Shown here: one piece after another, positions 10,587 through 20,860 of the stretch | Layout of the letters: each line of letters opens with the position of its first letter | Position numbering within the stretch: position 1 is the first letter of the stretch | Assembly: GCA_027886185.1 (NCBI GenBank) | Contig: WOAB01000476.1 | Coordinates: forward strand, 2,294,001-2,358,000 | From: Rheum nobile | Lineage: Eukaryota > Streptophyta > Magnoliopsida > Caryophyllales > Polygonaceae | Reading direction: 5' to 3' | Length of the DNA stretch: 64,000 nucleotides | Notes under the pieces: model-generated | What the model was told of the DNA's origin: nothing | The model's input: only the letters and a program-made list of their open reading frames with translations | The model's database searches: none | Program-made: the position numbers and the translations under genes

Positions 10587-11804
10587 TTGGTTAAGTATTT
10601 GCAGTGTGTCCCTTGGTTTCATTGCTGTACTTCTATTAACTTCTTCCAGCCTAACTATTTTTCTTGCCAAAATATGTCTAAACATGAAATTGATAACTTA
10701 AATTTTATAAATAAACTTTACTGGAATCTCTGCTTTCACTTCAATTCTTTACTGCTTTGCCTTGATGTACTGATTGATGTGGATAGCCTTCATTTAAATT
10801 GTGCTTACTCACATTACTATTTGACTCTTGACTATGATATATGTTACAATTCCTGGAGGATCACTGATAAGAAGCTACACCAAAGATATTTACATGAGAT
10901 AAGTGCCCTTGTACTTACACTTGATTTACTGTATAATAATGCTCCATTAATCTATAAGATCCAGTATATGTCACAGAAAAATCATGAGACCTTGAACAAC
11001 CAGAAATGGAAATCTAGAGTTGACTTTCAAGTCAATAAACCAGCTCACTGTGAAATCTTGGAAAGGAGACAAAAAATTATTCCAAACCACACCAACAAAC
11101 AGTTCTGGAGGTTATCTTGGAGGTTAACCCCTATGGCAAAGTATGTTTTTTGCTTATTTAGGAACACTTTTATAGTTCTTGCTGAAACATGGAATTTTTT
11201 TTATATAATTGTATACTATCAGGTATGGATGAGATCCTTACAATTCAAAGTTTGCACCTACAAAGAAGATGTGAAGGTGGTGTCAAGCTGTTGGATATAT
11301 TGTCTCAACAATCTGATCTTCCAAGAATCTTTGTTGTTTCTCTTCATGAGGAACTGTAATGAAAGAATAATTAAGAAAAATATTTGGTCGGTCAGTCATC
11401 ACTTTAATTGGCAACAGCATTTTGGTTGTGTCTGGTTTACAAAAAACTTTTCTATGCTTCAAAGTGTTATGCAAAAAAAATATAGTACTTTTATGACAGT
11501 ACATGACATATTTTGCAAGACTAGAAAATTTCGAATCTGCAGGTACAAAGCCACTAGTTACAAACAGGTGGACTCTACTAAGGTTATTAAGCTCTACATT
11601 CTATTTTACAAGACTTCTATTGCCCTTACAATTACAAAGTTTAAGGATAGAATACCGAATAACAAACAGGATCAGATAAAGAATCAAAGGTTCTTGAATA
11701 CCCTATGTAAAACAAGGTACAACAGGCACACGTCTAATGAAACTTCATGTAAGACCCCTGACTGTCAATGGATATGGGGCAACATTACAAATGGTTTTTT
11801 ATGA
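10587..11804 (+). CDS. LINE copy 2 ORF1, Cys/Tyr/Phe-rich, no known domain (405 aa)
   Basis: A 405-codon frame without stops in T-rich DNA is similar over its length to the end of ORF1 in copy 3 (shared NGK-KYLQC, NNQKWK, VDF-VNKP, and a C-terminal TP-C-WIWG). It is rich in Cys, Tyr, Phe, Leu and Asn. It has no recognisable RRM, zinc knuckle or coiled coil, so it differs from usual plant LINE ORF1 proteins. Its TGA stop at 11802-11804 overlaps the ORF2 ATG at 11801-11803. Copy 3 is open much further upstream in the same frame, so this copy may be 5'-broken. That it is translated is inferred from openness and conservation. Confidence 0.55.
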   Translation: MVKYLQCVPWFHCCTSINFFQPNYFSCQNMSKHEIDNLNFINKLYWNLCFHFNSLLLCLDVLIDVDSLHLNCAYSHYYLTLDYDICYNSWRITDKKLHQRYLHEISALVLTLDLLYNNAPLIYKIQYMSQKNHETLNNQKWKSRVDFQVNKPAHCEILERRQKIIPNHTNKQFWRLSWRLTPMAKYVFCLFRNTFIVLAETWNFFYIIVYYQVWMRSLQFKVCTYKEDVKVVSSCWIYCLNNLIFQESLLFLFMRNCNERIIKKNIWSVSHHFNWQQHFGCVWFTKNFSMLQSVMQKKYSTFMTVHDIFCKTRKFRICRYKATSYKQVDSTKVIKLYILFYKTSIALTITKFKDRIPNNKQDQIKNQRFLNTLCKTRYNRHTSNETSCKTPDCQWIWGNITNGFL

Positions 11805-12558
11805 AGATCTCCACTTGGAATTGCCGTGGAATTGGTAAAAAAACTATCTGGGTGGACCTAGAATCCTTCTATAAGATTGAAAGGGTCCAATTACTAGCTA
11901 TATTCGAAACAAGAACAAATAAAGTACCTAGTGAAAAATTATGGAAAAAAGCTGGATTTGACCAATTCTACTGTGTCCCCCGGCCACTGTATTTTCGAGT
12001 GGTATCTGCGTTATGTGGAAAAAATATCAACTAGTAAATGAAATACTAGAAATAGATAAGATTGAAAAAAGATTTATTAGTATCTTGTATACTAACTTGT
12101 GTACCAACACGAAAATTCTGCTAATTCTAACTTATGCTCCCCCAAATGAATCAGGGAAAAATGAATTCTAGGAAACGATAATTGCCTTTATTAAAAACAA
12201 TGCATTTCTGTGCATTGTTATGGGTGATTTAATTGAAATTCAAGACCCAAATGAAAAATTGGGTGGTTCTTTACCACCGTTATCAAAATTTACTAGACTA
12301 TGACATTTCAAAATGAATGTGAATTATTAGATATTCCGTTCCAAGGAAATGCAATTACCTGGAGGAAAAACAAAACTGAAATAGATAATATATATGAAAA
12401 ATTGGATAGAGTCTTAATTCACCACCAAATCTTACAATGGTATCCGGACATCTGTACTAAAAATTATGCCTTTACAAGTTCAGATCACATATCAATTGAA
12501 TTAGCCTCGACTAATTCATTCAAGAACCAACCATTCAAGTTCGAAAAAATTTGGATGA

Positions 12559-12566
12559 CAAGAAAG
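12559..12566. repeat. 8-bp target site duplication of the hAT-type MITE
   Basis: CAAGAAAG here is repeated at 12955-12962. Eight base pairs is the hAT superfamily duplication length. Confidence 0.85.
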
Positions 12567-12954
12567 TAGGGGTGTTCATTTGGTCTGGACCGGATTTTTT
12601 CAAAAGTGTGGACCGGAGACCGGACCGAACCGGTCTTATTCGGTACGGTCCGGTCCAGTCTAAGACCAGAACTTTTTTAAAAAAATATGAAATTATTGAA
12701 ACTCCTATTTAATATCTAAAAAACATTTAAACTCCTCACTTATTAATTTAAGAAAAATATCTAAAAAAAATTACATTAAAACTCCTAACTTATTATTTTT
12801 TATTTAAAAAAAAAAACGGTCCAACCGGTCCGGACCAGTTTTTTCTGGGTTTGGACCGGACCGGAACCAGATTAAGGAAAATATCCGGACCGGAGACTGG
12901 ACCGTAATTGCTCCGGTCCGGTTTTCCAGTCCGGGCCACTTTTGAACAGCCCTA
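12567..12954. mobile_element. hAT-type MITE, 388 bp
   Basis: It starts TAGGGGTGTTCA and ends with the inverted TGAACAGCCCTA (one mismatch in the 12-bp ends), with an 8-bp duplication CAAGAAAG. The interior has many CCGGACCGG-type repeats on both sides of an AT-rich centre and no coding capacity. TAGGGGTGTTCA-like ends with 8-bp duplications are typical of plant hAT MITEs. It sits inside LINE copy 2 ORF2, so it inserted after that LINE. Confidence 0.88.
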
Positions 12955-15900
12955 CAAGAAAGGATTTCAGAAATGTTGTAAAACAAGCTTGGAGAACAAC
13001 TTATCAAGGATGTATGATCTAGTTTCAAAAACAGAACTACTGAAGAAACATGCCAAGCTTTGGAATAAAACGACGTTTGGCAATGTCTTCACTCAACTTA
13101 TAGACATAGAGAAACAACTATCTGAGATTCAAATTAATATCTGCACTAATGCAAATATTAGTGGAATCCAGAAGAAAAAAAAAGACTTATTGACAAGAAA
13201 GAGAGATTACTAACCTTCCAAAAAAAATTATGAAACCAAAGAACAAAAGTGAAACATATTAAGCTAACTGACACTAACTCCAGCTACTTTCATAAAATTG
13301 CAAGTGGCAAAAGAAATAGAAAAATCATTAAGGAAATAAAAACCCAAGAAGGAACTAGCATTGTTGGTGAAGAGAATATCAGAAATGAAATTAGAAATGA
13401 TTTCATCAAAAGATTTAAAAGTGGAGAAATGAATGATGCTCTACTGCAAGAAAATCTGGAATTAATACACACTGAAATTTCTATGGAGGATAACGCAGAA
13501 TTAACTATGAATATCACTAATGATGAAATCAAGAAGGCAGTGTTTGATATTGGTATAGACAAATCGCCAGGTCCGGATGGCATGACAGCTGAATTCTATC
13601 AAAAATATTGGAATATTATAGGGCCTTCTGTAATCCAAGTTGTGAAAATCTTTTTTCTTATAGGAAGATTACTTAAACATATCAATCATACATTCATATC
13701 TCTAATACCAAAATGTGACAATCCAAACTCAACAAACCATTATAGACCGATTAGTCTATGTTCTACAATTTATAAAATAATATCAAAAATTCTAACTAGT
13801 ACACTGAAAAACACTATGGAAAATTAATCCACCCTCTTCAGGGTGCATTTATAGCCAATAGAGTCATCCAAGATAATATCTTAATAGCTCATGAAATTTT
13901 CCACTCTTTCAAATCAAAAAAAAGAGCTGAAGGATTTATAGCACTCAAATTAGATATGAAAAAAGCATACGACATAATTGAATGGAATTTCATTCTTAAA
14001 ATCATGGAGAAATTTGGATTCCATTCGAAATTTATAAACTAGATCAGAGAGTGTATCACGACAGTTTCCTTTTCGGTACTATAAATAATGGACCGACGAA
14101 AATTTTTAGACCCACTAGAGGTCTCTGACAAGGAGATCCACTATCCCTTTCCTTTTCATTCTAGGATCTGAAATCTTAGCAAGAAAATTACAAAAAGAAG
14201 CGGATAGACCGAGAAATCCTATTGGTTTCCAAATATCAAGATTTGGAACTCGCCCTTCTTGACTTTTGTGGATGATATTATGATATTCTCTAAAGCAAAA
14301 CAAGAAAACTGTAAGGAAATCAAGGATATCCTGGATGAATATTGCAAAATTTCGGGCCAGAAAGTTAATTTTCATAAGTTTGCTTTCCAGGTTACAAAGA
14401 AAGTAACCAACACCAAAAAACTAGCGATACAAGGAACACTTACAATTACAAATATGACTTCCCTAGACAAATATCTAGGATGCCCTATTATTAATGGCAG
14501 AGTCAATTCTAATACATTTGTTGATCTGTTAACTAGCACACAACAACAATTAACAAAGTGGAAGGCTAATTCCCTTTCTCAAGCAGGCAGAACAACTCTT
14601 ATAAAAGCAAATCTTGCTTCACGACCAAATTACCTGATGCAAAGCTTTATGTTACCCATTCAAACCCATAACGAACTTGATAAACTAAATAGAGGTTTTC
14701 TTCTGGAACAAAGACCATACATACAAACCCCTGATAGGATGGGATAAAATTTGCAAACCGCCTGAACTAGGCGGATTAGGCTTGAGAAAATCAAAGGACG
14801 TGAATAAAGCCTTACAATTCAAATTACTATGGAAAATTTTGGCAAAACCGGATAATTTCTGGGTCAAAGTTATTACTGAAAAATATTTAAAAAACATAAC
14901 ATATTTTACAATATGAAAAGAAAGGACAGTGTTCATGGCAATGGTCTAAAATGTGTGAACTCATTAATGATTTCAAAACTGGACTTATATGGCAAGTGGG
15001 AAATGGTATAACCATTAGATTTTGGACTGATAAATGGTTCTCTACAACTCCCCTTTGTGACATTATTGACATGCAACATATACCAAACAAAATCGCCTTA
15101 GTGGCAGATTTCATGTTTCCAAATAATAAATGGAACAAAGAAATGATTGAATAATATCCACCAGAGCATATAGTTAAACAGATTATCTCTACACCAATAC
15201 CTATAAACAATATTCATGACAGAATGTATTGGAAAGCCAATAAAAACGGTTGGTTCTCAACGAAATCAGCTATTGATATGCTCATTAAAAAGAAAAGATA
15301 TACATCACATGATTATTCCTGGATCTGAAAACTGGATACTTATCCAAAAGTTAAAAAAAATCTTTGGAAAATTCTAAGAAATGGACTTCCAACCAAATCA
15401 AGATTAGCTGAAAAAGGTGTGACAATCCCACAAGGCTGCATTAGATGTAACTCAACAACTAAAGATTCTAATCACCTTTTATTCCAGTGTAGCCATACAT
15501 TGAAAACCATAGAAAAAATGAACAATCAAACTTTTGAACTCATAAGATCTGTAAGCATTGGAACAAAAGAAACTGATGAGATTATTGAGGAAATCCGGAG
15601 TAAAACAGACAGATCGCAATTCACTGAACTAGCAGTTTCATGGTGGGGTATTTGGTTTTTAGAAACCAACAAAGCTTCGGTAAAACTAATAATGACAATG
15701 AACCTATAAAAAATGTACCACGTTCCATCAACGATCAAATTAACAATTGGAATAAGACCAAAAAATTGAATCCAGACTATTTGGCTGATTCTATCCCCAA
15801 AAAAACAACGCATATCAAAAAAGGACGAACTTTGAAAAAGTGGAAAAAACCACCAGAAAATATAATTAAAATTAATACCGATGGATCTACAAAAACGAAT

Positions 15901-16357
15901 GGTGACTCTAGTTATGGTTTCAATTTTTGAAATAATAAAGGTGAACCTCTCCTTATATATGGTGAAAAATGTGGTTTATCAACTCCTCTAAAAACTGAAA
16001 CCATAGCTGTTAGAAATGCTTTAATCAAAGAAAACGAAATGGGTATTACTAATATCCAACTGGAGTATGACAACCTTACAATAGTAAACGTCCTAAATAA
16101 GATCTGGCACTGTCCTTGGGATATTGAAATGTTAATTTCTGATATTCTTTGTTTATTACAATTGTTCTCTTCAGTGCAGATCTGTCATGTCTTCCGAGAA
16201 ACCAACGCTACGACCGACTGCATCACTAAGCTGAGTCAGCGGAGTTCCTTGGAAGACATTCAAGCAAATTTAGAGCTTCGGGATGCTATAGAATAAGAAA
16301 TCGTGTTTTTTGTGGTTTTTCAGTCTAATTTTTACTGTATCAAAAACAAATATTGAG

Positions 16358-16528
16358 TAGGGCCTTGTTTGGCCAATACTTATAATGTCTTTATTTGTAA
16401 AAAGTTTTTTTTTCCTCCTTACACATTTTCCCATACCATCCAAATTTCAAAATTCAAAAACTATTTTGTCAAAAAAAATACTTTTTAACAAAAAAATCTT
16501 TATAAATACATTCACCGAACAAACCCTA
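16358..16528. mobile_element. Small MITE-like inverted-repeat element (about 167 bp)
   Basis: GGGCCTTGTTTGG near 16360 and the opposed CCGAACAAACCC ending at 16526 are imperfect inverted ends with TA on each side. The interior is AT-rich and non-coding. The ends resemble plant Tourist or other MITE termini, but only a TA would be duplicated, so family and boundaries are unsure. Confidence 0.4.
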
Positions 16529-16546
16529 CCTTGGGCAAGAATTAAC

Positions 16547-16557
16547 AATTAGGTAGA
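16547..16557. repeat. 11-bp target site duplication of LINE copy 3 (left)
   Basis: AATTAGGTAGA here recurs at 35835-35845 directly after the A-tail of LINE copy 3. An 11-bp duplication is in the LINE range and fixes both ends of the element. Confidence 0.88.
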
Positions 16558-16724
16558 AAATAATTATTTGGGGAAAATGAAAAACGCTCTCAACCTGAAT
16601 ACGCTCCCTCACCCCCCAAACCCTAAAATGGAACCCTCCGCCGCCCATAACCACCCCTGCTACCAGCAAGATCAAGCTCAAACTCTTCCCCAAGATCGAG
16701 AGCAACCCTCACCAACTCAACAAG

Positions 16725-18869
16725 GTGATCCATCGACGACCTCCTACCCGGAGTACCCACTGCTTCTCCTTCTATGGAGCGAAGAGCAAAATTTCTTCAA
16801 TTCGGCGACACCGAACTCGACAGTCCCATCAGGCTAGTTGGTCTCCGGTCTGGGCTAGGACGACGAGGCGGTGGTGGTTCATTGGCTTCCATGTCTTTTG
16901 GATCTGGGATGGGGGTGGGGGTGTTTTCTTCCAACATCATCCATTTCCCGTCTCCTTCGCCGCTGATGTTGCTGAAGTTCTTAGCCGTACTCCCAAGCCC
17001 GGGGTCGGCGGTGAGCTTCAGCGCGTATCCAGGTGCTTTCTCTCTTATATCCCCTCTCATGAACTTCTTCTTGAAATCCTTGTTGTTGTTGTCCTTTGGT
17101 ATTTTATTTGTATTGGTTGGCTTCCTTTGTTGCTAGCTGCAGAATCTCTTAACTTGAACCTTAATCTGAACTATTTCTATTGCTTTCTGACTGAGCCGAC
17201 CTTTCTGATCTGGAATATTTGTCATTGCTTGGCTTCTGTTTCGTTTCTCTTGGCCATAGGATTTAATATCTTGTGTGGAATCCCTTGTTATGACAAGGAT
17301 CCCGGTGTGAACCTTGACAATTGTAACCCCTCTGAAACTGAGAGCTCTTTTTTTACTCTGTTTGATGAGACTCTGAATTCTCATTTTAATGACCACCAGA
17401 ATAACAACAATCTGACCTTGGGAGCGACTGAACTTGATATTCTTATTATTAGGGTAACCCCCATGACTTTCTTTGGGTACCAGTTCTTATGCTGCTTCGG
17501 TATTTGGCTGACTACCTGCCTCCCTGAGGCTGAAAAATCAACTCCTGAACCAAATGTGGTGGAAGCCACCGAGGTAACCCCTCATCTAGTGGCTTCTAAT
17601 GTTACTCAAATTTTTTCTGAGACTCACAATCTCCATTCTCCTACCAAACATGATATTGATATGAAACTATATCTTTCCAAACTTCCTGAAGTTCGACAAA
17701 ACATTTTGAAGCTAAAGATGATTTCTCTTCTTGATTACATCATTGGAGACCTTTATAATGGGAAAATGCTTAAGTATTTGCAGTGCTGTCGTTACTGTCA
17801 TTGTTGTACCTTGTTGAACTTCCTTGAATCTAGTGTGACTTCTATCACTTACATGGCTAAACTTGAATTTCATATATTAAACTTAAATCTTGGGTTTACC
17901 TGGATGCCTTACTATCATTTAAACTTTCTTTTGTTGCTCCCTGATGTGCGGTTGAAAGTTGAGTATATTTATCTAAACTTTGATTTCTTACTTTACTTTC
18001 TTAATCTTAACTATGATATAGGTGACATCCTTTGGATGGTCTCTGAAAAGGTTCTCTACCAAAAGTTTATTTTGGAGGGCAATATGAACAATCAGAAATG
18101 GAAAATTGGAGTTGACTTCTATGTCAATAAACCAACACAATGCAAAACCTTGGGAAAAATACAACTAGTAACTCCCAAACACATGAACAAACAAAACCAA
18201 GGGATGGCTTTGTGGCCAATCTCTATTTATAAGAATACCTTTTGTTTCCAGTTGAACAATTTTGGGGTGCATAAGGATTTATGTGCTAAAACCTTCATTC
18301 TTGGTTGTTACCAAGAACAAACGAAATATCTACAGCTAAAACTGTACATCTATATAGAAGAAGTGAGGAAGGACTCAGGATGCTGGACACCATACTTAAA
18401 GAAGGAAGCTCACTGTCACCAGTGCTACACAAATGGAACCTTAATCTGTGTTTATTGTTACCTTGGATCTTGTAGCAAAATTCTAAGGCAATGGATGCAT
18501 GTTTATAAATATGTCTCCTACAGCTGCAAATTATCATACTACGAATATCTCTCTCACTACAGCTTCTCTAAGGTTACCTTACGGAGTATTAACAAATGTA
18601 CTTCTAAACTTTATAGAATTTTGAACAATGATTCTTGTAAATTTTTTTATAGCTATGAGTTGGATCCAACTAAAGATCAATATTTTTATCTCACAAACTT
18701 GGTCTTTTGCTGCAATATTAATATATTGCACCAGACAAAGGACATACTTGAGTGTTATCACGAATCTTTGACGGTTTGTACTTGTCATAATTGTCATTAC
18801 TATGAACCATGGAACAAGACCCCTAACTGTCATTGGATATGGGGCGATCTTTCGATTGATTTTTTATGA
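16725..18869 (+). CDS. LINE copy 3 ORF1, 714 aa, no known domain, hydrophobic segments
   Basis: This frame is open for 714 codons up to the TGA at 18867-18869, which overlaps the ORF2 ATG at 18866-18868. The true start is unknown. Overlapping frames from 16568 and 16774 are also open for about 90-120 codons, and the first is Pro-rich, so the true N-terminus may differ. The frame contains strongly hydrophobic stretches (for example ELLLEILVVVVLWYFICIGW near residues 113-132) and a Cys/Tyr/Asn-rich second half matching copies 2 and 4. No nucleic-acid-binding motif is visible. The openness across T-rich DNA and the protein-level similarity to copy 2 argue for coding. An alternative is conserved untranslated sequence. 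Confidence 0.5.
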   Translation: MIHRRPPTRSTHCFSFYGAKSKISSIRRHRTRQSHQASWSPVWARTTRRWWFIGFHVFWIWDGGGGVFFQHHPFPVSFAADVAEVLSRTPKPGVGGELQRVSRCFLSYIPSHELLLEILVVVVLWYFICIGWLPLLLAAESLNLNLNLNYFYCFLTEPTFLIWNICHCLASVSFLLAIGFNILCGIPCYDKDPGVNLDNCNPSETESSFFTLFDETLNSHFNDHQNNNNLTLGATELDILIIRVTPMTFFGYQFLCCFGIWLTTCLPEAEKSTPEPNVVEATEVTPHLVASNVTQIFSETHNLHSPTKHDIDMKLYLSKLPEVRQNILKLKMISLLDYIIGDLYNGKMLKYLQCCRYCHCCTLLNFLESSVTSITYMAKLEFHILNLNLGFTWMPYYHLNFLLLLPDVRLKVEYIYLNFDFLLYFLNLNYDIGDILWMVSEKVLYQKFILEGNMNNQKWKIGVDFYVNKPTQCKTLGKIQLVTPKHMNKQNQGMALWPISIYKNTFCFQLNNFGVHKDLCAKTFILGCYQEQTKYLQLKLYIYIEEVRKDSGCWTPYLKKEAHCHQCYTNGTLICVYCYLGSCSKILRQWMHVYKYVSYSCKLSYYEYLSHYSFSKVTLRSINKCTSKLYRILNNDSCKFFYSYELDPTKDQYFYLTNLVFCCNINILHQTKDILECYHESLTVCTCHNCHYYEPWNKTPNCHWIWGDLSIDFL

Positions 18870-19506
18870 AGATTACAACATCGAATTGTCGTGGAATCGG
18901 GAAGAAAACGTTTTGGATGGATGTTGAATACTTCTGCAAAATTGAACGAATTCAACTAATTGCACTCTTTGAAACAAGAACAAACAAAGAACCAAGTGAA
19001 AAGTGTGGAAAAAGCGGGATTTGATCAATTCTACTGTGTCCCGACTACGGGTTTCTCGGGTGGCATTTGTGTAATGTGGAAAACATACCAACTTACAAAT
19101 GAAATCCTCGAAATTGACCAAATTGAAACAAGATTTATTAGTATCAAGTATACAAACCAGCTCACGAACATAAAACTTATGTTAATCCTAACTTATGCTC
19201 CACCAAATGAATCTGCAAAGAATGTGTTCTGGGAAGAACTCATCTCTTTTATTAAAAATTGTTCTCTTCCGTGCATTATTATGGGAGATCTGAACGAAAT
19301 ACAAGACCCATCTGAAAAATTAGGTGGATTAAAACTACCTTTGACAAAATTTGCTAGATTACGACATTTTAAGAATGAATGTGAACTACTGGAGACCCCT
19401 ATTCAAGGAAACATCTATACCTGGCAAAAAAACATTACAGAAATAGACAACATATATGAAAAACTGGATAGGGTACTCATTCATCACCAGATCCTTCAAT
19501 GGTACC
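18866..19506 (+). pseudogene. LINE copy 3 ORF2, N-terminal part (endonuclease)
   Basis: It starts MKITTSNCRGIGKKTFWMDV at the ATGA overlap and has the endonuclease motifs LFETRTNKEPS, ILTYAPPNES, IMGDLNEIQDPSEK and LDRVLIHHQILQWY. A frameshift lies near 19000 (after TNKEPSEK). It is cut at LQWY by element A and continues at 32303 with PDICTKHFAF. Confidence 0.85.
19502..19506. repeat. Target site duplication GTACC of element A (left)
   Basis: GTACC recurs at 32303-32307. Removing one copy and the element rejoins the LINE reading frame across LQWYPDICTK. Confidence 0.92.
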
Positions 19507-20777
19507 TGATCCGCTCTACTTTGTAGTGCATAACTAGGAGTTTTTACTGGAGTTTTAGGTACAATTTGTATGTGTTTAGGACACAATATAGGAGAATGGA
19601 GTTTTGGAGAAGAAGTGTTAATTTGGTGGTTTTGAGTGCTTAAATGAAGACTTAAGAAGATAAGGCGAAGCCACCACAAGAGAAGACCGAGAGCGAGGAG
19701 CTGAAGGTCGCTACAGAAGCAAATCCGTGGGTGGGGAAAGACGGGCCACGGGCGCGGAAAACACCAGAAGCAGCGAGAGCATCAAAGACCAATTCGCGGT
19801 CGCGGATATATTTCCGCGGTCGCAGTTACTGTTCACACGCGGAGCCGGGATTTTATTTCGTCTGATTTTTGTTTATTTTATTTCTTTTATTTTCTTTTAT
19901 TTCGTTTATTTCCTTTTAGGAAGATTATATTTCCTATCTTTTGGAAATTAGGTTTTGCTAGGTTAAGTACTTTTCTTTGATAGCAGCCTTTTCATTATTC
20001 AGTTTACACTTTATCGTTCAGTTTTTCCCTTAGAGTTTTATGCTTTGAAGACTATGAAGAACTAAGCAACCTTTGCTTAGTCCGACGATTGAAGCCTTCG
20101 TTTGTATTTGGTTGTGAGATTATAACTCTATTTCCTTACCTTTGATTATATCAATTCTCTTTGAACTTCATCCCATTGATTCTTGCTGATTTGACTAGCC
20201 TGATCATCTAGTTGATATTAGTGATTTTCTATTGCTAGGGTTTGGATATTTCTGGTTGAAATCCCTTATCTTGAGTAGCAACCACGATATTCTAGGACTA
20301 GTAGGACTAGTTTATTGTGAAGAGAATTGATTACATGTCGAGTACTGACGGGTTATTAAGTATTGTATGTATCCTGCTTAATTCCTATGCTTACTGATGC
20401 CGTTAGATTGAATCTTGATGGTTTCTTGATTGTTTAATGGTAAGTATTTTCAGGGCTGGTTGACTTGTCTATATACATAAGATCGGAATAGGAATATTCA
20501 TTGGTAGGAATTGGAGATAATCTAGGATCAACCAATCAAACTGAAGTGTGGATATTTGTCTGGCTAAGTTACTTCTCACCCATTGATTACATCTTTTGCA
20601 TTGATTTACTTTGTTACTTGACACAAACCAAAATCCCCCCTTTTGTAACTATTGGCATACAACCTTCGCATTTAGAAAGATTGCTTACCTCCCTGTGGGA
20701 TCGATCCTTATTTACCCTACTACATTAGTTAGGTTTTTAAGGTTATTTGATAGGTATACACGACTAAACCCTCATCA
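19507..20777 (+). repeat. 5' LTR of element A
   Basis: It pairs with 31041-32302. It contains CGCGGTCGCGG-type motifs near 19794-19824 that recur in the gag-protease linker, and a T-rich stretch (TTTTATTTCGTTTATTTCC) downstream. Confidence 0.92.
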
Positions 20778-20803
20778 AATTTGGCGCCGTTGCCGGGGAG
20801 GCA
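20778..20803 (+). other. Primer binding site of element A (tRNA-Asp type)
   Basis: TGGCGCCGTTGCCGGGGA begins a few bases after the LTR end. It is complementary to the 3' end of plant tRNA-Asp, as known for the Athila/Tat group. Confidence 0.85.
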
Positions 20804-20860
20804 AAGTTTCAATTTTTCTTTTTGTTTGTTTGTGTGCCAACTTTTGTGTGGACCTATCTT

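Larger units (their letters stand above)
11801..16296 (+). pseudogene. LINE copy 2 ORF2 (endonuclease, reverse transcriptase, RNase H)
   Basis: It begins MKISTWNCRGIGKK, the start of an APE-like endonuclease, followed by IFETRTNK and LDRVLIHHQILQWYPD. Reverse transcriptase shows SPGPDGMTAEFYQKYW, LIPKCDNPNSTNHYRPISL, a catalytic box FVDDI (near 14262) and LGCPIINGR. A cysteine-containing linker (CIRCNS, HLLFQCSHT) and an RNase H domain (INTDGSTKTNG, QLEYDNL) follow. Multiple stops and frameshifts, plus a MITE at 12567-12954, kill it. Removing the MITE and one duplication restores MTRKDFRNVV across the site. Confidence 0.85.
9780..16350 (+). mobile_element. LINE copy 2 (L1-type, plus strand), ORF2 inactive
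   Basis: The order is a short acidic ORF (to 10351), a long ORF1 (10587-11804), ORF2 with endonuclease, reverse transcriptase and RNase H (11801-16296), and a 3' end with AGTCTAATTTTTACTGTATC before an A-rich tail. The same 3' end is seen in copy 3 (AGTCTAATTTTTACCTGATC), which defines the family. A hAT-type MITE (12567-12954) interrupts ORF2. The 5' boundary is not resolved and I could not identify a target site duplication. Confidence 0.8.

Noticed and set aside
16725..18869. The 714-codon frame as an ordinary host membrane-protein gene
   Set aside because: It ends exactly at the LINE ORF2 start, lies between the LINE's target duplications, and has counterparts at the same place in two other LINE copies.
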